64,000 nucleotides of DNA from positions 1-64,000 of the forward strand of contig LNEY01000015.1 in NCBI GenBank assembly GCA_001464195.1. Direction: 5' to 3'. A program made the translations under genes and the position numbers. Below, one piece after another: positions 9,220 through 18,445 of the stretch. The stretch is from Burkholderiales bacterium Ga0077547. Lineage in GTDB: Bacteria; Pseudomonadota; Gammaproteobacteria; Burkholderiales; Burkholderiaceae_C. The notes under the pieces are model-generated. The model was not told where the DNA came from. It saw only the letters and a list, made by a program, of their open reading frames with translations, and searched no databases. Numbering within the stretch: position 1 is the first letter of the stretch; the number at the start of each line of letters is the position of its first letter.

Positions 9220-10560
9220 TCAAGACGGCGAGTTGCGCCCTCGCAAGCGCTTGGTCTGCACAAACCAGGCGTCATGCTGAATGGCATCGGGGGCTGTCAC
9301 CGGCATGCGCTGCGCCAGCCAGCAGCGGGTGGGCAGCATCGAGTCGCCCGCACTCATCCGCAGCGCGACGGCATCGGCAGGCAACCGGGCCAACGCTGCG
9401 TGGATCGCCTCCATCTGCGCCTCATCGAGGCCACGTGCGATGAAGACCAGCCGGCTACAGCCATCGCGAAACGGGCCCTCTGCAGGCCATGCCGATAACG
9501 TCACCGACGGATAGGCGACAGCTTGCACACACTGAATCACCTGCGGGCGGACGGTGCCGGCGACGTTGATCAGGCCCTTGATGCGCAGCAGTTGCCTGCC
9601 ATGCTGCGACAGGATCTGCCCCAGTGCCACCGTAAAGCCGACCCACGGCACCGGCTGAGTGAACATGACCACGAAGCTGGTGACGCCGGGCGTGTGCGGC
9701 GCCGCCGAGCGGGGGTTTTCAACCACCTGGGCATCGCGTCGCTCACGCCAGCGTTTGGCCAGCGGACGGCCGGATGAGTCGCCACCTTCAACGGCATCAC
9801 CGGCCGACTCAGCGGCGGCAAGCCATCCAGGCTTCGCTCCCTCGCGATCCTGTGCAGCAGCCTGATGCAGCGCTTCCTCACCCAGCCATTGCGCCAGGCT
9901 CGGCAACTTGTTCGCTGTGCTGTAGAGCCCGCACGAGAGCAACGCCGTCGCATCGTCCTTGCCATCACGAACCTGCCGCTGCGGCGCACCTGGATTGAGT
10001 TGGCTCAGTGCCTGTTGCAGTGCCGCCAGCATCGAGGGCGTAGCGCGATCGCACTTGGTGATGAAAAGCAGATCGGCCGCAACGACCTGCCGGGTCGCTT
10101 CGGAAAAGTCGCGCAGTTGGTCCAGCCCATGGGTCGCCGACACCACCGTGGCGACACCGTCGCAGGCATAGCGTGCTGCAACGAAGCTGTCTTCCATCAG
10201 GGTGTAGAGCACCGGCACCGGATCGACCAGGCCGGTGGTTTCGATGATGACGCGAGTGACGGGCGCAATCTCGCGTCGCGAAGCGCGCAGCGCCAGACTC
10301 TTCAGCGCGCCGATCAGATCGCCCTGCATCGCGCAGCAGAGGCAACCGGAATCGAGCAGCACCATTTGCTCGTCAACCTTACCGACCAGGTGGTGATCGA
10401 TGCCGACCTCGCCGAACTCGTTGACCAGCACGGCCACGCCAGCCATCGCCGGCAGGTGTACCCAGTGGTTCAGCAGCGTGGTCTTGCCCGAACCTAGAAA
10501 GCCGGTGAGCAGGTTGACCGGAATCCGGTCCACCGGCGCACGCGCCGACTCAGCCACCAC
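9220..10560 (-). CDS. CobW/COG0523 family GTP-binding metallochaperone-like protein
   Basis: G3E-family GTPase of 446 residues. Walker A is GFLGSGKTTLLNHW near residues 20-33, followed by LVNEFGEVGID and the metal-binding CxCC motif in SGCLCCAMQGD. ETTGLVDPVPV and ITKCDRA are the further nucleotide motifs, and the C-terminal CobW domain ends near RLPADAVALRM. The family handles zinc or cobalt and often inserts metal into client enzymes. An insertion of about 70 residues between the two domains is not His-rich. The start codon lies inside the end of the fifth carboxylase gene (11-bp overlap), so the gene is translationally coupled to that operon. A role in metallating the carboxylase is inference from this coupling. 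Confidence 0.88.
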   Translation of the reverse strand: MVAESARAPVDRIPVNLLTGFLGSGKTTLLNHWVHLPAMAGVAVLVNEFGEVGIDHHLVGKVDEQMVLLDSGCLCCAMQGDLIGALKSLALRASRREIAPVTRVIIETTGLVDPVPVLYTLMEDSFVAARYACDGVATVVSATHGLDQLRDFSEATRQVVAADLLFITKCDRATPSMLAALQQALSQLNPGAPQRQVRDGKDDATALLSCGLYSTANKLPSLAQWLGEEALHQAAAQDREGAKPGWLAAAESAGDAVEGGDSSGRPLAKRWRERRDAQVVENPRSAAPHTPGVTSFVVMFTQPVPWVGFTVALGQILSQHGRQLLRIKGLINVAGTVRPQVIQCVQAVAYPSVTLSAWPAEGPFRDGCSRLVFIARGLDEAQMEAIHAALARLPADAVALRMSAGDSMLPTRCWLAQRMPVTAPDAIQHDAWFVQTKRLRGRNSPS

Positions 10561-11422
10561 GCAACCGGGCCACGGTCTCGAGCACTGTTTCTGGGCGCGA
10601 GCCTGGATCGATCTCGGCGAAGTAAAACTGCCGGCCGCTCAGCGGCGCGATGGTGCCACCGGTGGCAAATGCCGCGCTGATGTCGCGGCCCAGCGCCGCC
10701 GTGCCAGCCGACTCGACCGCAGGCGAGATCACCGCATCGAAGTCCGCCAAGGCCTCAGACGGCGGCACCGCGTCATTCGGCAGACGCAAGGCCAGCGACC
10801 AACGGTAGTGGCGCACGACATTGACGATCGAGGTGTAGCGCGTCAGGTCTTCCGCATCGAAGTTGGCGGCGTCACGCGCTTCTTCCAGCAGCGCGCCCGA
10901 CACCGGGAACGCCGACACGCTGCGGATCAGGTCGGTCAGGTACATCGACGCGTCTTCGGCATCGTCAGCCGTCACCTCGATGTCGGTGCTGCCAGTCAAA
11001 TGGTTCGCATGATTCGTCCAGCACCTCGGAGACGGCACCGACAACACCAATGGCGTCTGCCCACGCAAATTGGCCAGCACCGCTTCAACCACTTCGGCCA
11101 ACACCTTGCGCGGCGCCTCGGCTTCGAGCAGCTTGCGCAGCGCAGTCGCTGGCTTGCGCCGCTTGCCAAGTGACTCCGTCAGCTCGCCGCGGTGGGAGGC
11201 GTTCCACGAGTCGTAAAGCTCACCGACTTCCAGCACCGCCACATCAGGCTTCAGCAAGCCATGGGCCTGAGAGAAATACGCTAGGTAATGTGCACCCGAC
11301 ACCCACGGGTCACCCGCTTCGCCCAACAGCAGGCGACGGGTGTACGCCGATGATTTGAGCCAGACACGAATGGATCCCTTGCCCGCCGCATCGGGCAGGC
11401 GTTCAGCGAACGCACCACTCAC
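10550..11422 (-). CDS. apc5: Acetophenone-carboxylase-type fifth (epsilon) subunit
   Basis: Soluble protein of 290 residues (about 32 kDa) without domains I can name from sequence alone. It is called from operon position: in the five-subunit acetophenone carboxylases a ~34-kDa protein encoded after the HyuA/HyuB-like subunits is needed for activity. Features include RVWLKSSAYTRRLLLGEAGDPW, VLEVGELYDSWNASHRGELTES, and a C-terminal half with IVNVVRHYRWSLALRLPND and RQFYFAEIDPG. Its start overlaps the stop of the HyuB-like gene (ATGA) and its end overlaps the CobW gene. Acetone carboxylases have no such subunit. The functional call rests on synteny more than on residues. Confidence 0.65.
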   Translation of the reverse strand: MSGAFAERLPDAAGKGSIRVWLKSSAYTRRLLLGEAGDPWVSGAHYLAYFSQAHGLLKPDVAVLEVGELYDSWNASHRGELTESLGKRRKPATALRKLLEAEAPRKVLAEVVEAVLANLRGQTPLVLSVPSPRCWTNHANHLTGSTDIEVTADDAEDASMYLTDLIRSVSAFPVSGALLEEARDAANFDAEDLTRYTSIVNVVRHYRWSLALRLPNDAVPPSEALADFDAVISPAVESAGTAALGRDISAAFATGGTIAPLSGRQFYFAEIDPGSRPETVLETVARLRGG

Positions 11423-13695
11423 TGCTTTTCTTCCTTCAAGGCCCCCAGCGCAGCGAGCCGTGCTTCCAGTTCCTCGATGCGCACGTCTTTCGGATGGCGC
11501 ATGTAGTTCGGCTTCGGCTTGTTGGCGTCACGGGTGATGTCCGGACTGCCCAGGTACAGCGTGCCCACATCATCGCCCCAGCAGCCGAAGAACTGGAACA
11601 GCGACGGTGGCTTCGGCTTGTTCCAGGTCTTGACAAAGTCCTTGAACGGCACACCCCGCGCGATGCGGGCCTTGCGTTCGCCGGCGCGCAAGGCGTTGGT
11701 GGCCTCATGGTCGATGGCCAAGGTGACTGGATCGAACTGCACCTTGTACAGGCGCGCGGCAACGCCTTGCGACATCAGGCCCTCCTCGATATCGCGGACC
11801 ACGGCCGCCGGGTCGCGCTCCAGCAGGTCGCCATAGCCAGCACCGGCGCCTTGCGAAATCATGAACAGCTCGCCGCGCTTGGAGATCTCGAACCCCATGC
11901 CCATGTGGTGGGTGGTGTAGGTCGCGTTCTCGAACGGCCGCTCGTTCATGATCTCGGCGATCGAGTGCTTGAAACGATCAGGCTGATCCAGCAACACCTT
12001 GTAGACGTCGACGCCCTTCACTTTCGACAGTGGATACGTCCCGCAGGCGTAGCCCCCGAACAGACCTTGGATCGGTGGAATCTTGGCGCCTTGTGTCGTG
12101 GTCATGAAGCCCCACTGTTCGCTGTCCTTGGTCGCCACGATCATCGTGTAGCCCTGCCCGCCGCGGTACTTGCCCGGGGCAATGGCGTCCATCGTCATTT
12201 TCTTGGACACCAGTTGCAAGAAGGGCACGTCCTCTTCGTTCAGTTCTTGCTCGCCGATGTCAGCCATGTTGGCAAAGATCGGTGCCAGCGCGTGTTCGCC
12301 GTCCATATCGGAGCGCGCACCGCCACCCATGCCGTTCAGGTCCGCGCACAGGTTGCCGAGAATTTCGCCGTGTTGGCTGACGCCGCCCCAGATGAAGGTG
12401 TTGATCATGTTGAAGGTGGGGGCGTGAACCTTCGTGTACTTTTCTGGGCAGCTGTACAGGAACTTCGCTACCGCGTGCTGGCCAGCCGTGAAGCCGGTGA
12501 AGATCGACATCAGGCTTTGCGAGTTCGGTGCGTCGTAGGAGCTGTTGACGATCGAATGCGGGTCGGTGACAACCTCGATCGGCGCAAACGTCGCCTGGCT
12601 GCGCGGCAGATCGGGCCACACGTAATTCAGGAACACCTGCGACAGCATCCCCTTCAGGCCGGCGAGGATGGTGTTGGTGGCGCGATTCGTGAATTCCGGG
12701 CTGGAGCCGCGGAAGTCGAAGATCAACCGATCACCGGTCTTGGTGAGCTGGCAGTTGATCTTCACCACGCAGTTCTCGCGCAAGGTCGAGTCCTGGATGA
12801 TGTAAGTGCGAACCGTCATGTCGGGCCACTCGCTGATGCGGCGCTTGACTTCGGTGCGTACGTTTTCCATCGACAGTCGCAGCGTCGAGATCAGCGATTC
12901 GGGGCCATCGGTGCGTATGGTTTCCTCGATGCGCTGCTTGATGCGCAGGCAGGCGAACAGCTTGACCTTCATGTCCTCGTACTGCAGCTTCGGTTCGCGC
13001 ACCGAGTTCTGCAGAAAGGTCAGGATGTCGCGCTTGATCTGGTAGTTCTCGACGACACGGAACGGGCACATCTTCAGGCCTTCGTCCGATGGGCTTTCGG
13101 CCATCGACGGCATGCCACCCGGCTCGATGGCCCCGTTCTCGCCCTCGTGCACCGTGCAAGCCACCCAGCAGATGATCTTGCCCTGGTGGAACATCGGCAC
13201 GATCATGCTTTGATCGGTGTTGTGGATGTTGCCGTAGCGCGAGTCGTTGTGGATGAAGCCGTCGCCCTCTCGCACGCCCACCGTCGGATCGTTGACCCAG
13301 TTCTTGATGATGAACTTGATCGGGTGGTGCACCAGCGCCGAGAACACCAGCACGCCGCCGGAACTGGCGATGGCCAGATCGCCCGCGGCCGAATAGACGC
13401 CGGTGATCAGGTCGCCCCACTTGGCACCGGGGGCGGCGCCCATCTGCTCGACCATCTCGAAACCTTCGTCGCAACCAGCCTGGATGCGATCGCGGATCTT
13501 GGCGATGGTGCGCGCGTCGCTGACTTTCGCGATGGCGGCGTCTTCGACCGCACTGCGCGGCATCAGGTCATGGTTGGTCATGATCTCGGGGTCGGGCCCG
13601 AGGAACAGGGTGGTGTCGTTGAGGAATTTCTTGATCAGCGCGATCTCTTCCGCGCTGGGCACCTTGGGCGCATAGGACTTGACGGTTTCGCTCAT
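11419..13695 (-). CDS. apc4: Acetophenone-carboxylase-type HyuB-like (delta) subunit
   Basis: Protein of 758 residues of the hydantoinase B/oxoprolinase family, the subunit expected to carry out carboxyl transfer to the ketone enolate in acetone and acetophenone carboxylases. Recognisable stretches are VFSALVHHPIKFIIKNW, GDGFIHNDSRYGNIHNTDQ, PGGMPSMAESPSDEG, FDFRGSSPEFTNRATN and GGGARSDMDGEHALAP. I chose the ATG at 13695 (MSETVKSYAPK) because GAAGAGG lies five nt upstream; the frame stays open for 62 codons further without support. It follows the second HyuA-like gene after 44 nt and overlaps the fifth-subunit gene. Hydantoinase or 5-oxoprolinase activity is less likely given two HyuA partners and a zinc-ribbon subunit. 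Confidence 0.8.
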   Translation of the reverse strand: MSETVKSYAPKVPSAEEIALIKKFLNDTTLFLGPDPEIMTNHDLMPRSAVEDAAIAKVSDARTIAKIRDRIQAGCDEGFEMVEQMGAAPGAKWGDLITGVYSAAGDLAIASSGGVLVFSALVHHPIKFIIKNWVNDPTVGVREGDGFIHNDSRYGNIHNTDQSMIVPMFHQGKIICWVACTVHEGENGAIEPGGMPSMAESPSDEGLKMCPFRVVENYQIKRDILTFLQNSVREPKLQYEDMKVKLFACLRIKQRIEETIRTDGPESLISTLRLSMENVRTEVKRRISEWPDMTVRTYIIQDSTLRENCVVKINCQLTKTGDRLIFDFRGSSPEFTNRATNTILAGLKGMLSQVFLNYVWPDLPRSQATFAPIEVVTDPHSIVNSSYDAPNSQSLMSIFTGFTAGQHAVAKFLYSCPEKYTKVHAPTFNMINTFIWGGVSQHGEILGNLCADLNGMGGGARSDMDGEHALAPIFANMADIGEQELNEEDVPFLQLVSKKMTMDAIAPGKYRGGQGYTMIVATKDSEQWGFMTTTQGAKIPPIQGLFGGYACGTYPLSKVKGVDVYKVLLDQPDRFKHSIAEIMNERPFENATYTTHHMGMGFEISKRGELFMISQGAGAGYGDLLERDPAAVVRDIEEGLMSQGVAARLYKVQFDPVTLAIDHEATNALRAGERKARIARGVPFKDFVKTWNKPKPPSLFQFFGCWGDDVGTLYLGSPDITRDANKPKPNYMRHPKDVRIEELEARLAALGALKEEKQ

Positions 13696-13739
13696 TTCAA
13701 CCTCTTCATTGGTGATGGTCGTAACGTTCCGATGCGCGC

Positions 13740-15875
13740 TCAGGCGCGCAGAAACCATGACGCGCCTTGGCGCGCCGCCACGAAGGTCCATCCGGGATCG
13801 ACCAGGAACGTCGTCACTTCCGAGGCGATGATGGCCGGTCCGGAAATCTGCACGCCAGGGTCGATGGCAGCGCGGTTCCACACCGGTGTTTCGATGGCGC
13901 CTTCATGGCCCACGAAATGGCATTGACGCACCGTCTCCGGTTTCGGTGGCCCTTTGCGCAATTCGGCGGCCACCGGCTTGATGTCCTCGAACGTGACCGT
14001 CTCGTGCCGCACAAAGGCCGCCACGCGGATCGTGTTGATCCGGATGCCGGCCTCGGGCGCCTGACTGCCTTCGCCGAAGCGCTTGCCGTAGTCGTTCGAG
14101 AACTGCGAAATGATCGCCAGCACATCGGCCACGCCATGCACCTCGTGCTGTGGGATCACGGCCGTGGTCGTCACCAGCTGGTTGCCGTAGCGCATGTCCA
14201 ACTCCAGGCTGTACTGGATCTGGCTGCGCTCGATGCCTTGGCGCAAGAGGTCCTGCGTCCCCAGTTCCTTCAGCTCGGCCACGATGCTGTTGAACCGCGG
14301 GTAGTCATCGAAGACGTGGCGCGTGTTCGAGTCGTACAGCACCATATACAGCGACTGCTCGTGGATGTGCAGCTGGTGCATGTTGCCGGCGCCGACCGCC
14401 GAGAACACCGAGCTCAGCGGCGGGGCCAGGATCTTGTCGATGCCCAGGTTGCGTGCGATGCCGCAGCAGTGCAGCGGGCCATTGCCGCCGTAGGCCAGCA
14501 TCGTGAACGCCTTCGGGTCATACCCGCGGGCCCGCAACTCGGTGAACAGGCCATTGGCCATGTTGTCGTCGACCTTCTCGCGGATGGCCAGGGCCGCTTC
14601 GATGACCGAGCAATCGAGGTCATCGCACAGCGTGTCTTCAATGGCCGCGATCGCGCGGCGCGGGTTCAGTGGAATCGACCCGCCTGCATAGTTCTTGGCA
14701 TCGAGGTAGCCCAGGACCAGGTCGGCATCGGTCACGGTCGGGTTCATGCCCCCGCGGTCATAGCAGGCCGGTCCCGGATCGGAGCCGGCGCTTTGCGGGC
14801 CGCATTTCACCGTGTTGTACATCCGGTCGTAAGCGGCGATCGAGCCACCACCAGCGCCGAGCGTCACCAAATGCACCATCGGTACCGAGACCAGCCAGCG
14901 GTCGATCACCGGGTTGAAGTCGTAGTGCTTGACGCCCCCTTCGACGACGATCCCGATGTCGTAGCTGGTACCACCCATGTCGGTCGCGACCACATTGCCC
15001 AGACCCGCCTGCATGGCCAGGTGTTCGGAGGCCGCGATGCCTGAGACGGGACCGGAGTGGATGGTCTGCAGCGCGTCGGTGGAATTCAATTGCGCCATGC
15101 CGCCGGAGTTGTGGATCACCAGCATCGGCTTGTTGTACTTGTGCGCCCGCAGGTTCTGCTCGAGTGCCGACAGCGCGTGGTACATCGTCGAGTGCAAGTA
15201 ACCATCGACGACCGCCGAGGTGGCACGCACGTACTCGCCCTTGCGGCCGGCCACCTGGTGCGACAGGATGACGGGAATAGCGCCCAGCAGGTGCGACGGG
15301 TACTCTTCAAACAGAATTTCTTCGATGCGCTGCTCGTGCAAGGGGTTGACCACGCTGTTGACCAACGCCACGACGATGATCTGTGCGCCGCGGTTCACCA
15401 GCGAACGGATCTGTCGGCGCACGTCTTCTTCGTCGAGCGGCATCACCAGCTTGCCCTGGAAATCCATGCGCTCGCGCACGCCATAGATCATGTGCGCCGC
15501 CACCAGCGGCGCCGGGCGCTGCGCATTGGGCATGTCTTGCTGCGCCAGTGAGTCCAGGCCGTCACCGTAGCCGCGCGCTCGGCTCAGTGGCACCGTCGCT
15601 TCGAAGCCGGCCGTGACCAACATGCCGATCTTCGGGCCCTTGTGCTCGATGAGCGCGTTGGTGCCCAGCGTGGTCGCATAGCGCACCGAATCGACTTCCG
15701 ACAGGATGGTCTCGAGTTCGAGGCCGAGAACCTTGTTGGCCTTCTCCAGCGCCTCGTTGAAGCCGAGCGCGAGGTTGTGGTGGGTGGTCAGCGCCTTGGC
15801 TTCGATGTACTGGCCGTCCCAGACCACAAAGCAGTCGGTGAACGTGCCGCCGATGTCTACGGATATGCGTCGCAT
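13740..15875 (-). CDS. apc3: Acetophenone-carboxylase-type HyuA-like ATPase subunit (second copy)
   Basis: Protein of 711 residues of the hydantoinase A/oxoprolinase (acetone carboxylase beta-like) family, with an ASKHA-type ATP-binding fold. The phosphate-binding segment is ISVDIGGTFTDCFVV at residues 3-17. Further family motifs are SVRYATTLGTNALIEHKGP, LVTAGFEATV, GGMAQLNSTDALQTIHSGP, VATDMGGTSYDIGIV, LGAGGGSIAAYD and MLAYGGNGPLHCCGIA. The start ATG at 15875 has AAGGAG five nt upstream; an in-frame codon at 15914 has no such site. It is clearly different from the other HyuA-like gene of the operon (16366-18303). Such a pair is the mark of acetophenone carboxylase. ATP-dependent activation of bicarbonate or the enol substrate is the expected role. 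Confidence 0.82.
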   Translation of the reverse strand: MRRISVDIGGTFTDCFVVWDGQYIEAKALTTHHNLALGFNEALEKANKVLGLELETILSEVDSVRYATTLGTNALIEHKGPKIGMLVTAGFEATVPLSRARGYGDGLDSLAQQDMPNAQRPAPLVAAHMIYGVRERMDFQGKLVMPLDEEDVRRQIRSLVNRGAQIIVVALVNSVVNPLHEQRIEEILFEEYPSHLLGAIPVILSHQVAGRKGEYVRATSAVVDGYLHSTMYHALSALEQNLRAHKYNKPMLVIHNSGGMAQLNSTDALQTIHSGPVSGIAASEHLAMQAGLGNVVATDMGGTSYDIGIVVEGGVKHYDFNPVIDRWLVSVPMVHLVTLGAGGGSIAAYDRMYNTVKCGPQSAGSDPGPACYDRGGMNPTVTDADLVLGYLDAKNYAGGSIPLNPRRAIAAIEDTLCDDLDCSVIEAALAIREKVDDNMANGLFTELRARGYDPKAFTMLAYGGNGPLHCCGIARNLGIDKILAPPLSSVFSAVGAGNMHQLHIHEQSLYMVLYDSNTRHVFDDYPRFNSIVAELKELGTQDLLRQGIERSQIQYSLELDMRYGNQLVTTTAVIPQHEVHGVADVLAIISQFSNDYGKRFGEGSQAPEAGIRINTIRVAAFVRHETVTFEDIKPVAAELRKGPPKPETVRQCHFVGHEGAIETPVWNRAAIDPGVQISGPAIIASEVTTFLVDPGWTFVAARQGASWFLRA

Positions 15876-15958
15876 TTTTTCTCCTTGCCTGGATGGCGGC
15901 TGGTGCTCAATCACATCGCAAGGACAGGCGCCGACAGCGCCACCCCGCGGTGGATCGG

Positions 15959-16360
15959 TCAGTGTGAGTGGCCGCCTGGGCCGGAGGTCACCGCAGGTCC
16001 GACCACGGCTTCTTTCAGCTCTTCACGCCTCGCCCACTGCGCACGCAGTGCGGGCAGGTCAGGCTGCATGTCGTACAGCGGTGGATGCCCAGGGATCGCG
16101 TATTCGGTCTCGACTTGCGTGCCACAACTCGGGCAGTAGTACTCGAGAATGCGCACCCATTCCGGGTCGGGGCTGAAGGTGAACTTGTAGCGTTCGGGAT
16201 CGATGATCGGCGGGTGGATCTCTCGCGGATCACGGTCGTAGACCAGCATGCCTTCCTTGTAGCTTTTGGTGGCCGTGCCGATCACATGGTCGCAGACCCG
16301 GCATTCCCATTGCTCCGCATCGAGATCGACGCGCAAGTATTCGGTCATCAGAACTTTCAT
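15959..16360 (-). CDS. apc2: Acetophenone-carboxylase-type small zinc-ribbon subunit
   Basis: Small protein of 133 residues (about 15 kDa), related to the acetone carboxylase gamma subunit. Four cysteines in two pairs, C20/C23 (WECRVCD) and C76/C79 (YYCPSCGTQVETEY), form an evident zinc ribbon. Between them is the conserved stretch YDRDPREIHPPIIDPERY. The C-terminus is Gly/His-containing (GPGGHSH). I prefer the ATG at 16360; a TTG three codons upstream overlaps the stop of the preceding gene. It lies between the two HyuA-like genes, the same position as the 15-kDa subunit gene of acetophenone carboxylase. It is probably a structural, metal-binding member of the core complex. Confidence 0.8.
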   Translation of the reverse strand: MKVLMTEYLRVDLDAEQWECRVCDHVIGTATKSYKEGMLVYDRDPREIHPPIIDPERYKFTFSPDPEWVRILEYYCPSCGTQVETEYAIPGHPPLYDMQPDLPALRAQWARREELKEAVVGPAVTSGPGGHSH

Positions 16361-16365
16361 GGTCT

Positions 16366-18303
16366 TCAAGCCTTTCTGTTCAACAGGATGTCGCCAGCGT
16401 CGCTGATGACGAAGGTCCAGCCTTCGAGCACGCGGCAGGTGAAGTAATCTTCTTCGACGATCGCCGGACCCACTGCGTGATCACCCGGTTTCAGCGCCGC
16501 GAGCCGATAGACAGGCACATCGATGCGCCCACGGCCGCGCGCCAGGATGTTGCGCACACCGCCTGCTGTGGCCGCCGCACCCATGCTCACCCTTGTGGTG
16601 GTGCCGGTATCCGCTCGCAACCGCTTGATGGCTGCCAGCTCCAGCTCGACAGTGGCGGCACCGGTCATGCCGACTGGAAACACCGGCGTGGTGGTCAGTG
16701 GCTGACTGGTTTCGTTGCCTTGGGCATCGGTGGCCACCAGCCGAGCTTCGATCTCGTACTGCCCCTTGTCGAAGCCTTCGGCATACATGTCACGGCCGGC
16801 CTTGGCTTGCAGCACGGCGAGCGCGTCTTCCAGTCCACTTTGATCGTGCCGGGCCAGCGCTTCGGTGTAGCGCTGTGAGATGTCACAGGTGCCGATGCCA
16901 TAGGCACTGAACACCGCCGCCATGCGTGGCACGGCCACCTGCGTGATGCCAGCCACCTCGGCCACGCCGCAGGCATTGAGGGGTCCGGCACCGCCGAATG
17001 CCAACAACACACTGTCCTTGGAGATCTTGGTGGCACGGTGCAGTTCGGCCGCGACCTTCGCCTCAAAGGCCAGCTCCATCTGCTGCAGCGCCTCCTCGAG
17101 CTTCAGGCCCAGCGGTTCGGCCACGTTGACCGCAATCGCCGTTGCGGCGCGATCGAGGTCCAGGCCCATGCCGCCGCCGAAGTACGACTTTGGATCGAAC
17201 AAGCCCATCAGCAGGCTCGCATCGGTGATGGTGGCGAACTGGCCGCCGCGCCCAAAACAGGCCGGGCCGGGGACCGCGCCGACGCTTTCCGGGCCGATAA
17301 CGATCTTGCCGCTAACCACCTTGATGATCGAGCTGCCACCGGCGCCTGCGCTGACGATCTCGCACAGCGGCAATGACACGCTGATGCCCTCGACGTGCCC
17401 GCGGCGCACTTCGGCCACGCCACCGGCGAGGTACTGGCACACATCGGTGGTGGTCCCGCCGACATCGATCCCGACCACGTCCGCATAGCCGTAGGCCCTG
17501 GCAAACGCCTTTACGCCTTCGACACCGCCGCGCGGGCCGGAGCTGTAGGTCTTGATCGCGATGGTCTTGGCCACACGGGAAGCGTCGCCGTCGTTCCGGA
17601 AAATCAACAGCGGATTTTTGGTGCGGAACTGGCGCAGCCGGTTTTCCGCGTTGTACAGAAACGCTTCCATCCCGGGGTGCAGGAAGGAGTTGATCAGCGC
17701 GGTCCAGGTGCGGCGCACCGGGTCCTTGTCGACGCTGAGATCACTGCCGTAGAGCATCGGCACGGCGCCCAGCAGATGTCGCGGGTACTTGCGCAGCGCC
17801 ACCTTGCGGAATGCGTTTTCCACCGCGATGAAATCGGCTCCGCCAAAGCTGACGACGATGCGGCTGGCCCCCGCAGCCGTCAGTTTGTTGATCGAACCGA
17901 CGACCTGCATCTGCGCGTTGTCGCCCATCACCAGGGCGGAATCGAGCAACACCACCCGGTCACCGACCAGGGCCTCATAGACATCCGGGTCGTGGGCGGC
18001 CAGTTCTTCGATCAGGCGCGAACCCTTCGCGTCCGCAACCAGGCCCAAGCGAGGGCCTTTGCGTTCGCAAATGGCATTCGTACCCTGTGTGGTCGAGTAG
18101 CGGATCAGGTCCACCTCCTCCAGCAATCGCCTCACATCCGGCTTGCCGTAGACGACACCGGAGGCTTTTTCCAGCCCTTCGAAGAAACATTTGCTGAGGT
18201 CGTACGGCGTCGTCAGCACCTTGGTCTTCTCGACCCGGGGGCCATCGATGATGCAGATGTCGGTCAGCGTTCCGCCGTTGTCGATGTTGATCTGTAGGCC
18301 CAT
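16366..18303 (-). CDS. apc1: Acetophenone-carboxylase-type HyuA-like ATPase subunit (first copy)
   Basis: First gene of the carboxylase operon, 645 residues (about 69 kDa), hydantoinase A/oxoprolinase family. The N-terminal phosphate loop reads INIDNGGTLTDICIIDG, with Asn in place of the usual aliphatic residue before GGT and Leu in place of Phe. Other motifs are LIRYSTTQGTNAICERKGP, YSSGPRGGVEGVKAFA, VVGIDVGGTTTDVCQYL, SAGAGGSSIIKVVSG and LLAFGGAGPLNACGVAEVAG. The ATG at 18303 (MGLQINIDNGG) is preceded by GGGA at a good distance; an earlier in-frame start would add 11 residues. Its promoter should lie in the 449-bp divergent region shared with the MalT-like regulator. Substrate identity (acetophenone or another ketone) cannot be read from the sequence. 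Confidence 0.8.
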   Translation of the reverse strand: MGLQINIDNGGTLTDICIIDGPRVEKTKVLTTPYDLSKCFFEGLEKASGVVYGKPDVRRLLEEVDLIRYSTTQGTNAICERKGPRLGLVADAKGSRLIEELAAHDPDVYEALVGDRVVLLDSALVMGDNAQMQVVGSINKLTAAGASRIVVSFGGADFIAVENAFRKVALRKYPRHLLGAVPMLYGSDLSVDKDPVRRTWTALINSFLHPGMEAFLYNAENRLRQFRTKNPLLIFRNDGDASRVAKTIAIKTYSSGPRGGVEGVKAFARAYGYADVVGIDVGGTTTDVCQYLAGGVAEVRRGHVEGISVSLPLCEIVSAGAGGSSIIKVVSGKIVIGPESVGAVPGPACFGRGGQFATITDASLLMGLFDPKSYFGGGMGLDLDRAATAIAVNVAEPLGLKLEEALQQMELAFEAKVAAELHRATKISKDSVLLAFGGAGPLNACGVAEVAGITQVAVPRMAAVFSAYGIGTCDISQRYTEALARHDQSGLEDALAVLQAKAGRDMYAEGFDKGQYEIEARLVATDAQGNETSQPLTTTPVFPVGMTGAATVELELAAIKRLRADTGTTTRVSMGAAATAGGVRNILARGRGRIDVPVYRLAALKPGDHAVGPAIVEEDYFTCRVLEGWTFVISDAGDILLNRKA

Positions 18304-18445
18304 GAATGATTCCCAGGTTGATGAGTGACAGGCCATCTACGCCGTCACATGCCTTCCGCCCTGCCAGCTCATGACTGACCGCATTCAGGCTGGAGGATGC
18401 ACGTGGGCAAGCGTAGGGACGCAGCGCCGCGGGATCACCTCCCAG

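Noticed and set aside
11494-13926. Long open frame antisense to the HyuB-like gene
   Set aside because: Its translation is low in complexity and His/Arg/Gln-rich with no family motifs; it mirrors codon bias of the real gene on the other strand.
11419-18303. Hydantoinase (HyuAB) or 5-oxoprolinase operon
   Set aside because: Two different HyuA-like genes, a four-Cys small subunit and a fifth subunit do not occur in those systems.
11419-18303. Acetone carboxylase (three-subunit) operon
   Set aside because: Acetone carboxylase has one HyuA-like subunit and no ~32-kDa fifth subunit; gene content here is that of the acetophenone type.
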